Notes under the pieces: generated by a model
What the model was told of the DNA's origin: nothing
The model's input: the letters and a program-made list of their open reading frames with translations, nothing else
The model's database searches: none
NCBI RefSeq assembly: GCF_016917355.1
Contig: NZ_CP070304.1
Location: forward strand, 1,488,001-1,552,000
DNA: 64,000 bases
From: Glaciimonas sp. PAMC28666
GTDB lineage: Bacteria; Pseudomonadota; Gammaproteobacteria; Burkholderiales; Burkholderiaceae_D
Direction: 5' to 3'
Position numbers and translations under genes: made by a program
Shown here: one piece after another, positions 46,441 to 55,144 of the stretch
Layout: each line of letters begins with the position of its first letter
Position numbering within the stretch: the first letter of the stretch is position 1

Positions 46441-47682
46441 ATGGCCACTGCTGCTCCCAATGCGCGCAACACTTCAAGCGCACGCCAGGTTAAAGAATTT
46501 GTTTATGCCTGGGAAGGTAGGGACAAAAAAGGCCGTCTGGTACGCGGAGAAATGCGCGCCAGCGGCGAAACGCTGGTTAACGTCACGTTGCGTCGGCAAG
46601 GCATTCTGGTCGTCAAACTGAAAAAAAAGACCTTCCGCAGCGGCAAAAAAATCTCAGAGAAAGATGTGGCGTTATTCACGCGTCAATTGGCAACAATGAT
46701 GAAGGCTGGCGTGCCGTTATTGCAATCCTTTGACATCGTCGCCAAAGGGCATGCGAATCCATCCGTGTCCAAATTGATTAACGACATCCGGGCCGACGTC
46801 GAAACTGGCACAAGTCTGAATCAGGCATTTCGGAAATTTCCGCTTTATTTTGATCCCCTATTTTGTAATCTGGTAGGCGCAGGGGAACAAGCCGGTATTC
46901 TGGAAGACTTGCTTGCGCGTCTTGCAACCTACAAGGAAAAAACCCTCGCCATCAAAAGCCAGATCAAATCGGCTTTGTTTTATCCTATATCGATTTTGGT
47001 CGTCGCGTTTGTTGTCACCGCAGTCATCATGATTTGGGTGGTGCCAGCATTCAAGACCGTATTTGCCAGCTTTGGTGCCGACTTGCCCGGCCCCACTCTC
47101 GTTGTGATGGCCATATCGGATTTCTTCGTTTCGAACTGGTACTTTATCTTCGGTGGTATTTTTGGCGGTCTGTATCTTCTGTTCCAATCGTGGCGTCGTT
47201 CGTTGAAAGTGCAGCGGTTTATGGACAAAGCACTCTTGAAAGCGCCCATCTTTGGCGCCGTCATAAGAAAAGCCACCATCGCGCGCTGGACTCGTACGCT
47301 GGCCACGATGTTTTCGGCCGGTGTGCCGCTGGTGGAGTCGCTCGACTCCGTTGGCGGCGCTGCCGGTAACGCTGTCTATCTCGATGCGACCAAAAAAATT
47401 CAAAGTGAAGTCAGTACCGGTACCAGCCTGACGGTAGCCATGCAAAACTCCGAGGTCTTCCCCAATATGGTGACGCAAATGGTTTCAATTGGCGAAGAAT
47501 CGGGTGCGCTGGATCAAATGCTAGGTAAAGTCGCGGACTTCTATGAAGCTGAGGTTGATGATGCCGTGGCATCGATGTCAAGTTTAATGGAGCCTTTGAT
47601 TATGGTCGTCCTGGGCGTCTTGATTGGTGGCCTGGTTATCGCCATGTACTTGCCGATCTTTAAACTGGGCTCTGTCGTGTAA
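46441..47682 (+). CDS. pilC: Type IV pilus inner-membrane platform protein PilC
   Basis: 413 residues. Two repeats of the T2SS-F domain, each beginning with a Phe-Thr-Arg-Gln-Leu or Trp-Thr-Arg-Thr-Leu segment (ALFTRQLATMMKAGVPLLQS; ARWTRTLATMFSAGVPLVES), and membrane helices near 185, 230 and 390. It is the platform on which PilB and PilT act. ATG at 46441 after a GAGG-type site. Confidence 0.96.
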   Translation: MATAAPNARNTSSARQVKEFVYAWEGRDKKGRLVRGEMRASGETLVNVTLRRQGILVVKLKKKTFRSGKKISEKDVALFTRQLATMMKAGVPLLQSFDIVAKGHANPSVSKLINDIRADVETGTSLNQAFRKFPLYFDPLFCNLVGAGEQAGILEDLLARLATYKEKTLAIKSQIKSALFYPISILVVAFVVTAVIMIWVVPAFKTVFASFGADLPGPTLVVMAISDFFVSNWYFIFGGIFGGLYLLFQSWRRSLKVQRFMDKALLKAPIFGAVIRKATIARWTRTLATMFSAGVPLVESLDSVGGAAGNAVYLDATKKIQSEVSTGTSLTVAMQNSEVFPNMVTQMVSIGEESGALDQMLGKVADFYEAEVDDAVASMSSLMEPLIMVVLGVLIGGLVIAMYLPIFKLGSVV

Positions 47683-47955
47683 AACTCTTCTTCTGGAACG
47701 GCTCATTGATCTTTCACTCACTCTTTGCCATTTTTGAATAACTTTTCAAAAGCGCTACTTTTCAGTGGGTTACCAGTGTTAAAGCAACGTAATCAAAGAG
47801 ATTATTGAGCTCCGGAGAAGTATATAATTTAGAAGACCTAGCCGTCACTATGGTCGAGATCATCGAACTACCGAAGATGAACTGCGTCGTTATCGAGTCG
47901 CCCCATATTATTGACTTGTCGCAAACGTGCAATGCAGGAAACAGGAAAATCACCA
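47683..47955. other. Gap between pilC and the inserted oxidoreductase gene
   Basis: 273 bases, AT-rich at first. A frame from 47805 reads SSGEVYNLEDLAVTMVEI, faintly like the C-terminal part of NAD-dependent sugar epimerases. It could be a remnant, but the similarity is weak. No terminator seen after pilC. Confidence 0.35.
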
Positions 47956-49056
47956 ATGATCAAGCAGCGCTTCAAGGTTGGCATCGTGGGCTTACAGCCA
48001 GGAAGAAGTTGGGGTGCCATGGCGCATGTGCCCGCTATTCGGGCTTTATCGGACGATTTTGAAATCGTCGGAGTTGCCAACACCAGCCACGCCAGCGCCC
48101 AGGCGGCCGCTGCGGCTTGCGCGATTCCCCATGCCTTCACGAGCGTGGCGGAACTGGTCGGCTCGCCAGAGGTTGATATTGTCGTTGTTACGGTGAAGGT
48201 ACCGCATCATTTCGAGATCGTAGCCGCGGCTATTCAGACAGGAAAACAGGTTTATTGCGAATGGCCGCTGGGCAACGGCCTTGCCGAAGCACAGGAAATG
48301 ACGCGCCTGGCGCATGAAAAAGGTGTCTTGGGCGTAGTCGGAACACAGGCGCAGTTTGCGCCCGAGATTGCGTATCTTTCCAAGTTGATTGCTGACGGCT
48401 TCGTCGGGAAGGTGCTATCGAGCACCCTGATCGGCAGCGGCATGACCTGGGGTCCAAAGGTAGAAGCACGGAACGCGTACCTGCTGGATCGCGACAACGG
48501 TGCCACCATGCTGACAATTCCTTTCGGACATACCTTGGCTGCGGTGCGCACCGTTCTGGGCGACGTAGTCGAATTGTCCGCTCGGCTCGCCAATCGGCGC
48601 ACTAGTGCCTGCATTATCGAGACCGGCGAGACTATGCCGATGACTTCACACGATCAGGTGCTCGTAGATTGCCTGCTTGATAGTGGCGTGCCACTCTCCG
48701 TTCACTACCGCGGCGGTATGCCGTGCGGCATCGGATTGCTGTGGGAAATCAATGGCACTGAAGGCGACCTGCAGGTGCATGGGGAGAACGGGCATGCGCA
48801 GATGGTGCGCTTGTCCATCCATGGTGCACGCCATGAGGACAAGATATTGTGCCCGCTTGCGGTACCGAACTCGTATTATGCGGGCTGGCCGCAAGACACC
48901 TACCCCGGTAACGTAGCACGCGTATATGCGAGGATGGCAGCAGATTTGCGCAACGGCACGCGCACGGCGCCCACCTTTGATGACGCAGTTGTTCTGCATC
49001 AGCTCATCGCGGCGGTGGAGACTGCTGCGAGTACCGGGGGCCGCGTCTCGCCCTAG
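47956..49056 (+). CDS. Gfo/Idh/MocA-family NAD(P)-dependent oxidoreductase (Gal80-like branch)
   Basis: 366 residues. N-terminal Rossmann domain (VGIVGLQPGRSWGAMAHVPA, residues about 8-27; the Gly motif is looser than usual), the conserved KQVYCEWPLG (the family EKP motif reads EWP here, so the usual catalytic Lys is missing), and the C-terminal alpha/beta domain. The start resembles Gal80-like members, which bind NAD(P) but act in regulation or on sugars. ATG at 47956 after AGGAAA. It interrupts the usual pilC-pilD order. Substrate unknown. Confidence 0.85.
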   Translation: MIKQRFKVGIVGLQPGRSWGAMAHVPAIRALSDDFEIVGVANTSHASAQAAAAACAIPHAFTSVAELVGSPEVDIVVVTVKVPHHFEIVAAAIQTGKQVYCEWPLGNGLAEAQEMTRLAHEKGVLGVVGTQAQFAPEIAYLSKLIADGFVGKVLSSTLIGSGMTWGPKVEARNAYLLDRDNGATMLTIPFGHTLAAVRTVLGDVVELSARLANRRTSACIIETGETMPMTSHDQVLVDCLLDSGVPLSVHYRGGMPCGIGLLWEINGTEGDLQVHGENGHAQMVRLSIHGARHEDKILCPLAVPNSYYAGWPQDTYPGNVARVYARMAADLRNGTRTAPTFDDAVVLHQLIAAVETAASTGGRVSP

Positions 49057-49229
49057 TCTTTTCGAGTCCTGGACTCGACTTGACATTAATGATCTTCGTC
49101 GCAACGTCAATCGGTTAAGGTTTAAACGCCAAACGATAACAAGCATGGCATGCGAATCGCGCGTTTCAATGGCCTCGTGCCCGAATGTTCGATCGTACAT
49201 GTTGTAATAAAACAAAAACAACGAACATC

Positions 49230-49247
49230 GATTTCAGCTCTGAAATC
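49230..49247. promoter_or_regulatory. Inverted repeat upstream of pilD (GATTTCAG-2-CTGAAATC)
   Basis: Perfect 8-bp dyad with a 2-base centre, nine bases before the tandem repeat array and about 190 bases before pilD. It looks like an operator rather than a terminator. Confidence 0.35.
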
Positions 49248-49256
49248 AATCTTCGC

Positions 49257-49289
49257 GCTTCTGCTCTGCTTCTGCTCTGCTTCTGCTCT
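49257..49289. repeat. 11-bp tandem repeat, three exact copies
   Basis: GCTTCTGCTCT at 49257, 49268 and 49279, followed by TTTTG. Read on the minus strand it is rich in AGAAGCAGA, a word also present in the ycgR array. Confidence 0.95.
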
Positions 49290-49433
49290 TTTTGTTATTG
49301 CGCAATGTCAAAATGTTAAAATTTAGGCAAACGTAGTTTGTACGAAGAGGATTGCCCAAACAGGTTGTCGGCCCCGGCCCCAGGCCCGTCAAATGAATAC
49401 AGCCACATTAACCCCCTAAAAGCGATTAAACGG

Positions 49434-50324
49434 ATGAATGAGTTTTTACAGAATAACGCGTTCCGTGGTGTCTTATTTGCACCCGCAGGAAGTCTTGTTC
49501 CAACAGTGTTTGCGATTATTTGTGGATTGCTGATCGGCAGCTTTTTGAACGTCGTGATACATCGCTTGCCAAAAATGATGCAACGAGAATCCGACAATTA
49601 CGTTGCTCAGGAAAATGGCCAGGAGTTGCCACACACGGACCGGTATAACCTGACCTTGCCTCGCTCGGCCTGCCCACAATGTCATCATCAGCTCGGCGCA
49701 CTTGAGAACATCCCGGTAATCAGTTATCTGGCACTCGGCGGCAAATGCTCGTCCTGCAAGACCCCTATTTCGAAACGCTATCCGATTGTCGAGCTATTAA
49801 CCGGCATATTGTCAGGCCTCCTGATATGGAAGTTTGGGAGTAGCTGGACGGGACTGGCGACCTTGTTATTCGTTTATTTCCTGGTGGCAATGACGTTTAT
49901 TGACGCTGATACGCAGTTACTTCCTGATGATTTGACGCTGAGCTTGTTATGGGCCGGACTGTTGATTAATATTAGCGGAACATTTGTGCCTCTGACCGAA
50001 GCCGTGATCGGCGCTGCGGCGGGTTATCTGGTCCTGTGGTCGATCTATTGGCTATTTAAACTGACCACTGGCAAAGAAGGCATGGGGTATGGCGACTTTA
50101 AATTATTAGCTGCCTTAGGCGCATGGCTGGGCTGGAAAATGTTGCCTGTCGTTATTCTGTTTTCGTCGCTGGTGGGCGCATTGGTGGGAATCGCGTTGAT
50201 TTTATTCAGTCGGCGGGGTCGCGACAACCCTATTCCGTTTGGCCCGTACCTGGCGGGGGCCGGATTGTTAGCATTGCTATACGGCCGCCCGATTTTAGAA
50301 GCCTATTTCGGTTTTGTCATCTAA
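49434..50324 (+). CDS. pilD: Prepilin peptidase / N-methyltransferase PilD
   Basis: 296 residues, about eight membrane helices. The two Cys pairs of the cytoplasmic loop are CPQC and CSSC. The catalytic aspartates are in FIDADTQLLPDDLT and in GYGDFKLLAALGAW (GxGD). It cleaves and methylates type IV prepilins. I chose the ATG at 49434; the frame is open to a TTG at 49338. coaE begins two bases after its stop. Confidence 0.95.
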   Translation: MNEFLQNNAFRGVLFAPAGSLVPTVFAIICGLLIGSFLNVVIHRLPKMMQRESDNYVAQENGQELPHTDRYNLTLPRSACPQCHHQLGALENIPVISYLALGGKCSSCKTPISKRYPIVELLTGILSGLLIWKFGSSWTGLATLLFVYFLVAMTFIDADTQLLPDDLTLSLLWAGLLINISGTFVPLTEAVIGAAAGYLVLWSIYWLFKLTTGKEGMGYGDFKLLAALGAWLGWKMLPVVILFSSLVGALVGIALILFSRRGRDNPIPFGPYLAGAGLLALLYGRPILEAYFGFVI

Positions 50325-50325
50325 C

Positions 50326-50979
50326 ATGGACCAACCCTCGTCAACGGATTCAAAGTCACTGGACACAATATTGCCGACGGCGTTTTCAATCGGATTAACC
50401 GGTGGTATCGGCAGCGGCAAGACGACTGTTGCGAATTTATTCGCTGAACGCGGCGTTGCGGTCATTGATGTCGATGTGATCGCCCATCAGCTAACGGCAG
50501 TCGATGGCGCTGGAATCGCAGCGATCCATGCCGCATTTGGGAGTGACTTCATTGCAGCCAATGGCGCTATGGATCGCAAAAAAATGCGAGAACTGGTCTT
50601 TTCGAACGCCGATGCCAAACATCGCCTCGAAACAATCTTGCATCCTCTCATTCGCTCTGAAACTGCGCTGGCGATTCAGCAGGCACGTGGACTGTACCTC
50701 ATTCTGGCCGTACCGCTGCTGGTGGAGTCAGGGAATTGGAAGCAACGTGTGACGCGCGTACTGGTCATTGATTGTGACGAACAAACCCAGATCGAGCGCG
50801 TTATGCAGCGCAACACGATGACCGCTGCGCAAGTGCAGGCCATTATGGCGGCGCAGGCAACAAGGGAGCAACGTTTGCAGGCAGCCAATGATGTCATTAT
50901 TAACAACTCCAGCGTTGAAGCGCTATCTCCCCAAATCGATAAACTGCACGCTTTCTATCTATCGTTAGTTCCGCAGTGA
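50326..50979 (+). CDS. coaE: Dephospho-CoA kinase
   Basis: 217 residues. P-loop GLTGGIGSGKTTVANLF at about residues 23-39 (a slightly long N-terminus for the family), then DVDVIAHQL and the LVESGNW segment. It performs the last step of CoA synthesis. The ATG at 50326 is nearly contiguous with pilD, a common order (pilD, coaE, zapD) in Betaproteobacteria. Confidence 0.96.
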   Translation: MDQPSSTDSKSLDTILPTAFSIGLTGGIGSGKTTVANLFAERGVAVIDVDVIAHQLTAVDGAGIAAIHAAFGSDFIAANGAMDRKKMRELVFSNADAKHRLETILHPLIRSETALAIQQARGLYLILAVPLLVESGNWKQRVTRVLVIDCDEQTQIERVMQRNTMTAAQVQAIMAAQATREQRLQAANDVIINNSSVEALSPQIDKLHAFYLSLVPQ

Positions 50980-51066
50980 TAAAGAAAATTGGTTGAGAGT
51001 TTGTAATTTTGCGTCGCTTGGGTCAGAATCACTACTTGTCGTGCCCACACATAAAGGGATAGCATT

Positions 51067-51822
51067 TTGATCGTTTACGAATATCCTTTCAACGAGCGCA
51101 TTCGTACGTTGCTGCGACTGGAAGACTTGCACGAAAAATTCGTTTTTTTCGTGAGTCAGGAAAGCCCATTGCAACACCACGTTGCGCTATCCACCATCTT
51201 CGAGATGCTGGAAGTTGCCGGGCGCGCCGATCTCAAAATGGATCTTTTGCAAGAGCTTGAGCGCCAGCGACAAACTTTGCTAGGCTTCAGATCGAATCCA
51301 AACGTCCTTCCCGAGATGCTGGACGCCGTGCTGGACGAACTGGATCAAACCAGTGAAGCACTGAAGGGAATGCAGGGCAAAACCGGCCAGCATATCCGTG
51401 AAAACGAGTGGCTCATGAGCATCCGTGGTCGCACCATTATTCCCGGCGGTGCGTGTGAGTTCGATTTGCCATCCTACTACGCCTGGCAACAGCACCCTGC
51501 AGAAAAGCGCTATTCTGACATCCTTAGCTGGTTCGCCCCGCTTGCCCCATTATTTGACGCGATCGGCATTGTATTGCGATTACTGCGAGAAACCGGCCAT
51601 CCGGTCAAGATCAGCGCCGACAATGGCAGTTACCAGCAAATGTTACAAGGCAAGTCCTATCAGATGTTGCGCATAACGATCGACGAGCAACTCGGTGCGA
51701 TTCCTGAGATATCGGCGAACAAATACATGCTGTGGATACGCTATACCTCACAAGGCGGCGACCTCAAACCCAAGGCATTCGAAGGCGAAGTGCCGTTCGA
51801 ACTGACACTCTGCAATTTTTGA
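51067..51822 (+). CDS. zapD: Cell division protein ZapD
   Basis: 251 residues. The start [20 protein letters not shown] is the ZapD signature, followed by an all-alpha N-domain and a beta C-domain ([20 protein letters not shown]). It cross-links FtsZ filaments; ftsZ is at 62-63 kb. The start is a TTG at 51067 with AAGGGAT upstream; no ATG is possible without losing conserved residues. Confidence 0.95.
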   Translation: MIVYEYPFNERIRTLLRLEDLHEKFVFFVSQESPLQHHVALSTIFEMLEVAGRADLKMDLLQELERQRQTLLGFRSNPNVLPEMLDAVLDELDQTSEALKGMQGKTGQHIRENEWLMSIRGRTIIPGGACEFDLPSYYAWQQHPAEKRYSDILSWFAPLAPLFDAIGIVLRLLRETGHPVKISADNGSYQQMLQGKSYQMLRITIDEQLGAIPEISANKYMLWIRYTSQGGDLKPKAFEGEVPFELTLCNF

Positions 51823-51842
51823 TTAAAGATTTTTGAAATACT

Positions 51843-52028
51843 ATGGCTATTGTCGATTGTCCTACCTGCGGTTCCAAAGTTGAATGGACTGCAACCAACA
51901 AATTTCGACCTTTTTGCTCTGAACGTTGCAAGCAAATCGATCTGGGCGCCTGGGCCGAAGAAAAATACACGATACCAGCGGTCAATCCGCCGGATGACAT
52001 TGATGACGACAATAAGCTGGCGCAATAG
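51843..52028 (+). CDS. yacG: DNA gyrase inhibitor YacG (small zinc protein)
   Basis: 61 residues. Four Cys zinc-ribbon: CPTC near the N-terminus and FCSERC (Cys-x3-Cys), then [13 protein letters not shown]. It binds GyrB and blocks DNA binding. It lies 20 bases after zapD, the usual order. Confidence 0.94.
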   Translation: MAIVDCPTCGSKVEWTATNKFRPFCSERCKQIDLGAWAEEKYTIPAVNPPDDIDDDNKLAQ

Positions 52029-52180
52029 CCTTTAAACCAACGACCATCCACCGACGTATCCTGAATAGACCTGCTTATTTCGCTGCAGGTTGATACCAAT
52101 CCAGAACCGGATGCGTCGTGCTACGCAGCCGTCAATGCTGATATTGGCACCTGCTTCTAACGCCCTTTGAGTGATGCGAC

Positions 52181-52588
52181 TTAAATAACCCGCCGCAATT
52201 CCTCCAGCCATGCGATCAAAGGGATCGTCGCCTCAAGCAACGGTGACACTGCGACGCTACCCTGCCACGCAAAGGCCTGATCTTCGAGGCTTTGAGGCTC
52301 GCCGCGCCAATCTTTACTGACGTAAAAATGCAGACGCACATTGGCGTGGGGATACTGATATTGCACGCCACACCAAGGCTCGGCCGAAAGAATTTCGACC
52401 CCTAACTCCTCCATGAACTCGCGCTGCAAGGCCGCAAAGATGGTTTCTCCACTCTCCACTTTCCCACCCGGAAACTCCCAGTAGCCAGCGTAAGGCTTCC
52501 CCTCTGGTCGCTGGCCCAACAAGACGTCTCCGTTGGGGCGCATCAGAATGCCTACCGCGACATTGATCGGAGGATTGGCGGTCGTCAT
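52181..52588 (-). CDS. mutT: NUDIX hydrolase MutT (8-oxo-dGTP diphosphatase type)
   Basis: 135 residues. Complete Nudix box GGKVESGETIFAALQREFMEELG at about residues 42-64 (motif positions only; Gx5Ex7REUxEExG satisfied). It removes oxidised nucleotides. It starts 12 bases after the DUF815 gene and is probably in one unit with it; convergent with yacG. Confidence 0.9.
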   Translation of the reverse strand: MTTANPPINVAVGILMRPNGDVLLGQRPEGKPYAGYWEFPGGKVESGETIFAALQREFMEELGVEILSAEPWCGVQYQYPHANVRLHFYVSKDWRGEPQSLEDQAFAWQGSVAVSPLLEATIPLIAWLEELRRVI

Positions 52589-52600
52589 CTTAGCCCTCTT

Positions 52601-53476
52601 TCACGGCGTCATTCGCCCGGCATGATCCTTAGCAAATTGCCACGCTATCCGCCCTGAACGCGACCCGCGCTGCAAGGCCCAACGCAAAGCATCCCCGTGC
52701 GCTTCGGCGATCTGTTCGGCGTTGCATCCGAAATGTCCGAGCCAGTGAGCCACGATGTCCAGATAATCGTCCTGTTTAAATGGATAGAACGTCACCCATA
52801 ATCCAAAACGTTCGGAGAGCGAAATTTTCTCTTCAACGGTTTCGCCGGGGTGTAAATCGCCATCTTCGGTCGTTTTGTAGGAAGTGTTATCAGACATTTT
52901 TTCCGGCAACAGATGGCGCCGATTCGATGTGGCATAAATCAGCACATTATCGGATTGCGCCGCGATGCTGCCATCCAGCGCGACCTTGAGTGCTTTATAA
53001 CCGCTTTCGCCCTCTTCGAATGATAGATCATCACAAAAAACGATAAAACGTTCGGCGCGGCCAGCGACCAGATCAACGATATCAGGCAAATCCGCGAGAT
53101 CGTCCTTATCAACTTCGATTAACCGCAAACCCTGCCCTGCGTACTGATTCAGGCACGCCTTGATAAGCGAAGACTTCCCGGTTCCCCGGGCACCGGTGAG
53201 CAGCACGTTGTTAGCAGGTTTGCCTTCCACAAACTGGCGCGTGTTTTGATCGATCTGGGTCTTTTGTGGCGTAATGTTATGCAGATCAGACAACCCGATG
53301 TTAGACATATGGCGGACTGCCTGCAAGTAACCGCCGCCCTGATTGCCTGACCGTCTGCGCCAGCGAAAGGCAATCGCCGCCCGCCAGTCGGGTGCGGCGT
53401 TCGGATTCGGCAAGATTGCCTCAAGACGTGCGAGCACCGCTTCGGCGCGGAGGAGGAACTGGTCTAGTTGCGTCAT
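52601..53476 (-). CDS. DUF815-family AAA ATP-binding protein
   Basis: 291 residues. Walker A LLTGARGTGKSSLIKA (about residue 92), Walker B region RFIVFCDDLSFEEGE, and the C-terminal DUF815 part (ERFGLWVTFYPFKQDDYLDIV, SGRIAWQFAKDH). A conserved but poorly understood ATPase often found beside mutT and argJ in Betaproteobacteria. ATG at 53476. Confidence 0.9.
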   Translation of the reverse strand: MTQLDQFLLRAEAVLARLEAILPNPNAAPDWRAAIAFRWRRRSGNQGGGYLQAVRHMSNIGLSDLHNITPQKTQIDQNTRQFVEGKPANNVLLTGARGTGKSSLIKACLNQYAGQGLRLIEVDKDDLADLPDIVDLVAGRAERFIVFCDDLSFEEGESGYKALKVALDGSIAAQSDNVLIYATSNRRHLLPEKMSDNTSYKTTEDGDLHPGETVEEKISLSERFGLWVTFYPFKQDDYLDIVAHWLGHFGCNAEQIAEAHGDALRWALQRGSRSGRIAWQFAKDHAGRMTP

Positions 53477-53576
53477 ATATAGTCAATTCAATTATTCAAA
53501 ATACAATGAAACTAAGCAGTACGGCTCAGCGATTGGCATGCATTGAAGGAGGAGCACTTCACATTCATTTTGCGAC

Positions 53577-53597
53577 AATAAAGAAAGCCGCGCTTTC
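53577..53597 (-). terminator. Probable argJ terminator
   Basis: Directly after the argJ stop on the minus strand: GAAAGC, loop GCG, GCTTTC, then TTTATT. Short stem, so moderate strength. Confidence 0.5.
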
Positions 53598-53598
53598 A

Positions 53599-54837
53599 TC
53601 AAGAGCGATAGTCAGCGTTGATCGTCACGTATTCATGTGAGAGGTCACAAGTCCAGATAGTGGCGGTAGCAACACCGCGACCAAGATTCACGCGGACGGT
53701 GATTTCGCTTTGTTTCATGACGCGTTGGCCATCCGACTCCTGATACTCAGGATGACGGCCGCCGTTTTGAGCGACCCAGACATCATCCAGGTAAAGATTT
53801 ATTTTTTCAACGTTCAGATCATCAACGCCGGCATAACCGATCGCTGCCAAAATCCGTCCCAGGTTAGGATCAGAAGCAAAAAAAGCCGTTTTTACCAATG
53901 GGGAATGCCCGATCGAATAGGCAATCTTCCGGCATTCCTCGACATTTAGGCCTGCCTCTACCGTCACCGTGATAAATTTGGTCGCGCCTTCACCGTCACG
54001 GATAATCGCCTGCGCCAAACGCTGTGACAATGTGGTGACTGCCTCGGCAAGTGCCGCATATTCCGGGGACTCGACGCTATTGACTTCCAAATCACCGACG
54101 CCCGTGGCGATCAGCATGAAGGAATCGTTGGTCGATGTATCGCCATCAATGGTAATGCAATTAAAAGATTGGTCGGCAGCCTGCTTGACCAACGTGTCCA
54201 ACACCGGCTGTGCGACTTTTGCATCTATTGCCAGAAAACCGAGCATGGTAGCCATGTTCGGTTTGATCATCCCGGCGCCTTTGCTGATGCCTGTCATCGT
54301 CACGGTCTTACCGGCGATGGTCACCGTTTGCGATGCCGCTTTAGGCTGCGTATCAGTGGTCATGATGGTTTCTGCCGCATTCAACCAATTGTCAGCGCGC
54401 AGATTTTGTATTGCGGCCGGCAATCCTGCTTCAATCCGATCAACCGGCAGCGGCTCTAGAATCACGCCAGTTGAGAATGGCAAAATCTGCGCCGGATTGC
54501 AACCAAGCAGGTTTGCCAGCGTTGCACACGTTTGATTGGCCGCTGCCAGCCCCGTTTCACCGGTACCGGCGTTAGCGTTGCCAGTGTTAACGACTAACGC
54601 ACAAATAGGCTCGCCTGACCGCCGTGCGGCCTCTAGATGCGCTTTACTGACCTGCACTGGCGCGGCGCAAAAGCGATTCAGCGTAAACACGCCAGCAACA
54701 GTCGCCGTAGGTGCCAACTTCATGATCAGCAAATCCTTACGATTGGCCTTGCGTACACCCGCCTCTGCGTAACCAAGTTCAATACCGTCGACAGGCTTCA
54801 GATCAGAAGCAACAGGGATGGGGGAATTGACGGCCAT
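53599..54837 (-). CDS. argJ: Bifunctional ornithine acetyltransferase / N-acetylglutamate synthase ArgJ
   Basis: 412 residues. The autocleavage site is in [13 protein letters not shown] (cut before the Thr of ATML), and [13 protein letters not shown] precedes it. It recycles the acetyl group in arginine synthesis. ATG at 54837 ([12 protein letters not shown]). Located between secA and DUF815 on the same strand, but separated from secA by a terminator. Confidence 0.96.
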   Translation of the reverse strand: MAVNSPIPVASDLKPVDGIELGYAEAGVRKANRKDLLIMKLAPTATVAGVFTLNRFCAAPVQVSKAHLEAARRSGEPICALVVNTGNANAGTGETGLAAANQTCATLANLLGCNPAQILPFSTGVILEPLPVDRIEAGLPAAIQNLRADNWLNAAETIMTTDTQPKAASQTVTIAGKTVTMTGISKGAGMIKPNMATMLGFLAIDAKVAQPVLDTLVKQAADQSFNCITIDGDTSTNDSFMLIATGVGDLEVNSVESPEYAALAEAVTTLSQRLAQAIIRDGEGATKFITVTVEAGLNVEECRKIAYSIGHSPLVKTAFFASDPNLGRILAAIGYAGVDDLNVEKINLYLDDVWVAQNGGRHPEYQESDGQRVMKQSEITVRVNLGRGVATATIWTCDLSHEYVTINADYRS

Positions 54838-55144
54838 GAAAATCCTTTGCTGGGAAATTAAGAAAAAAGTGAATCAACCATGTTCGGTGCAGCGGTGACG
54901 TCATCGTTACCCGTACAGCAACCGAGCGACCCCGGTAACACCGTTCGCACCTGACGTACCCAGGTAATCAAGGCAGCCATTTTAAATCGGATAAGCCGCG
55001 ACCGGTACATTCGCTGACGATTGTGCGGCCGAAAAAAAACGGAACTGGTTGCCCGGCTCCGCCTTTATTTTTTGCCTCCGGCTAACAGCTTACAGTCCAG
55101 CCCTGGCGTTTGGTTTCAATGCAACTAACAGCAAATCGCAGGCT
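54838..55144. other. Intergenic region between secA and argJ
   Basis: 307 bases with the secA terminator (55032-55061) at its secA side. The argJ promoter must lie at 54840-55030, but I see no clear hexamer pair. Confidence 0.5.
55032..55061 (-). terminator. secA intrinsic terminator
   Basis: On the minus strand CGGAGCCGGG, a short loop, CCAGTTCCG (one internal mismatch), then eight T's at 55039-55032. Placed 84 bases after the secA stop. Confidence 0.8.

Larger units (their letters stand above)
49057..49433. other. Gap between the oxidoreductase gene and pilD
   Basis: 377 bases. It contains an inverted repeat (49230-49247) and an 11-bp tandem repeat (49257-49289), listed separately. The pilD-coaE promoter is probably here, since the inserted gene separates pilD from pilBC. 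Confidence 0.5.
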
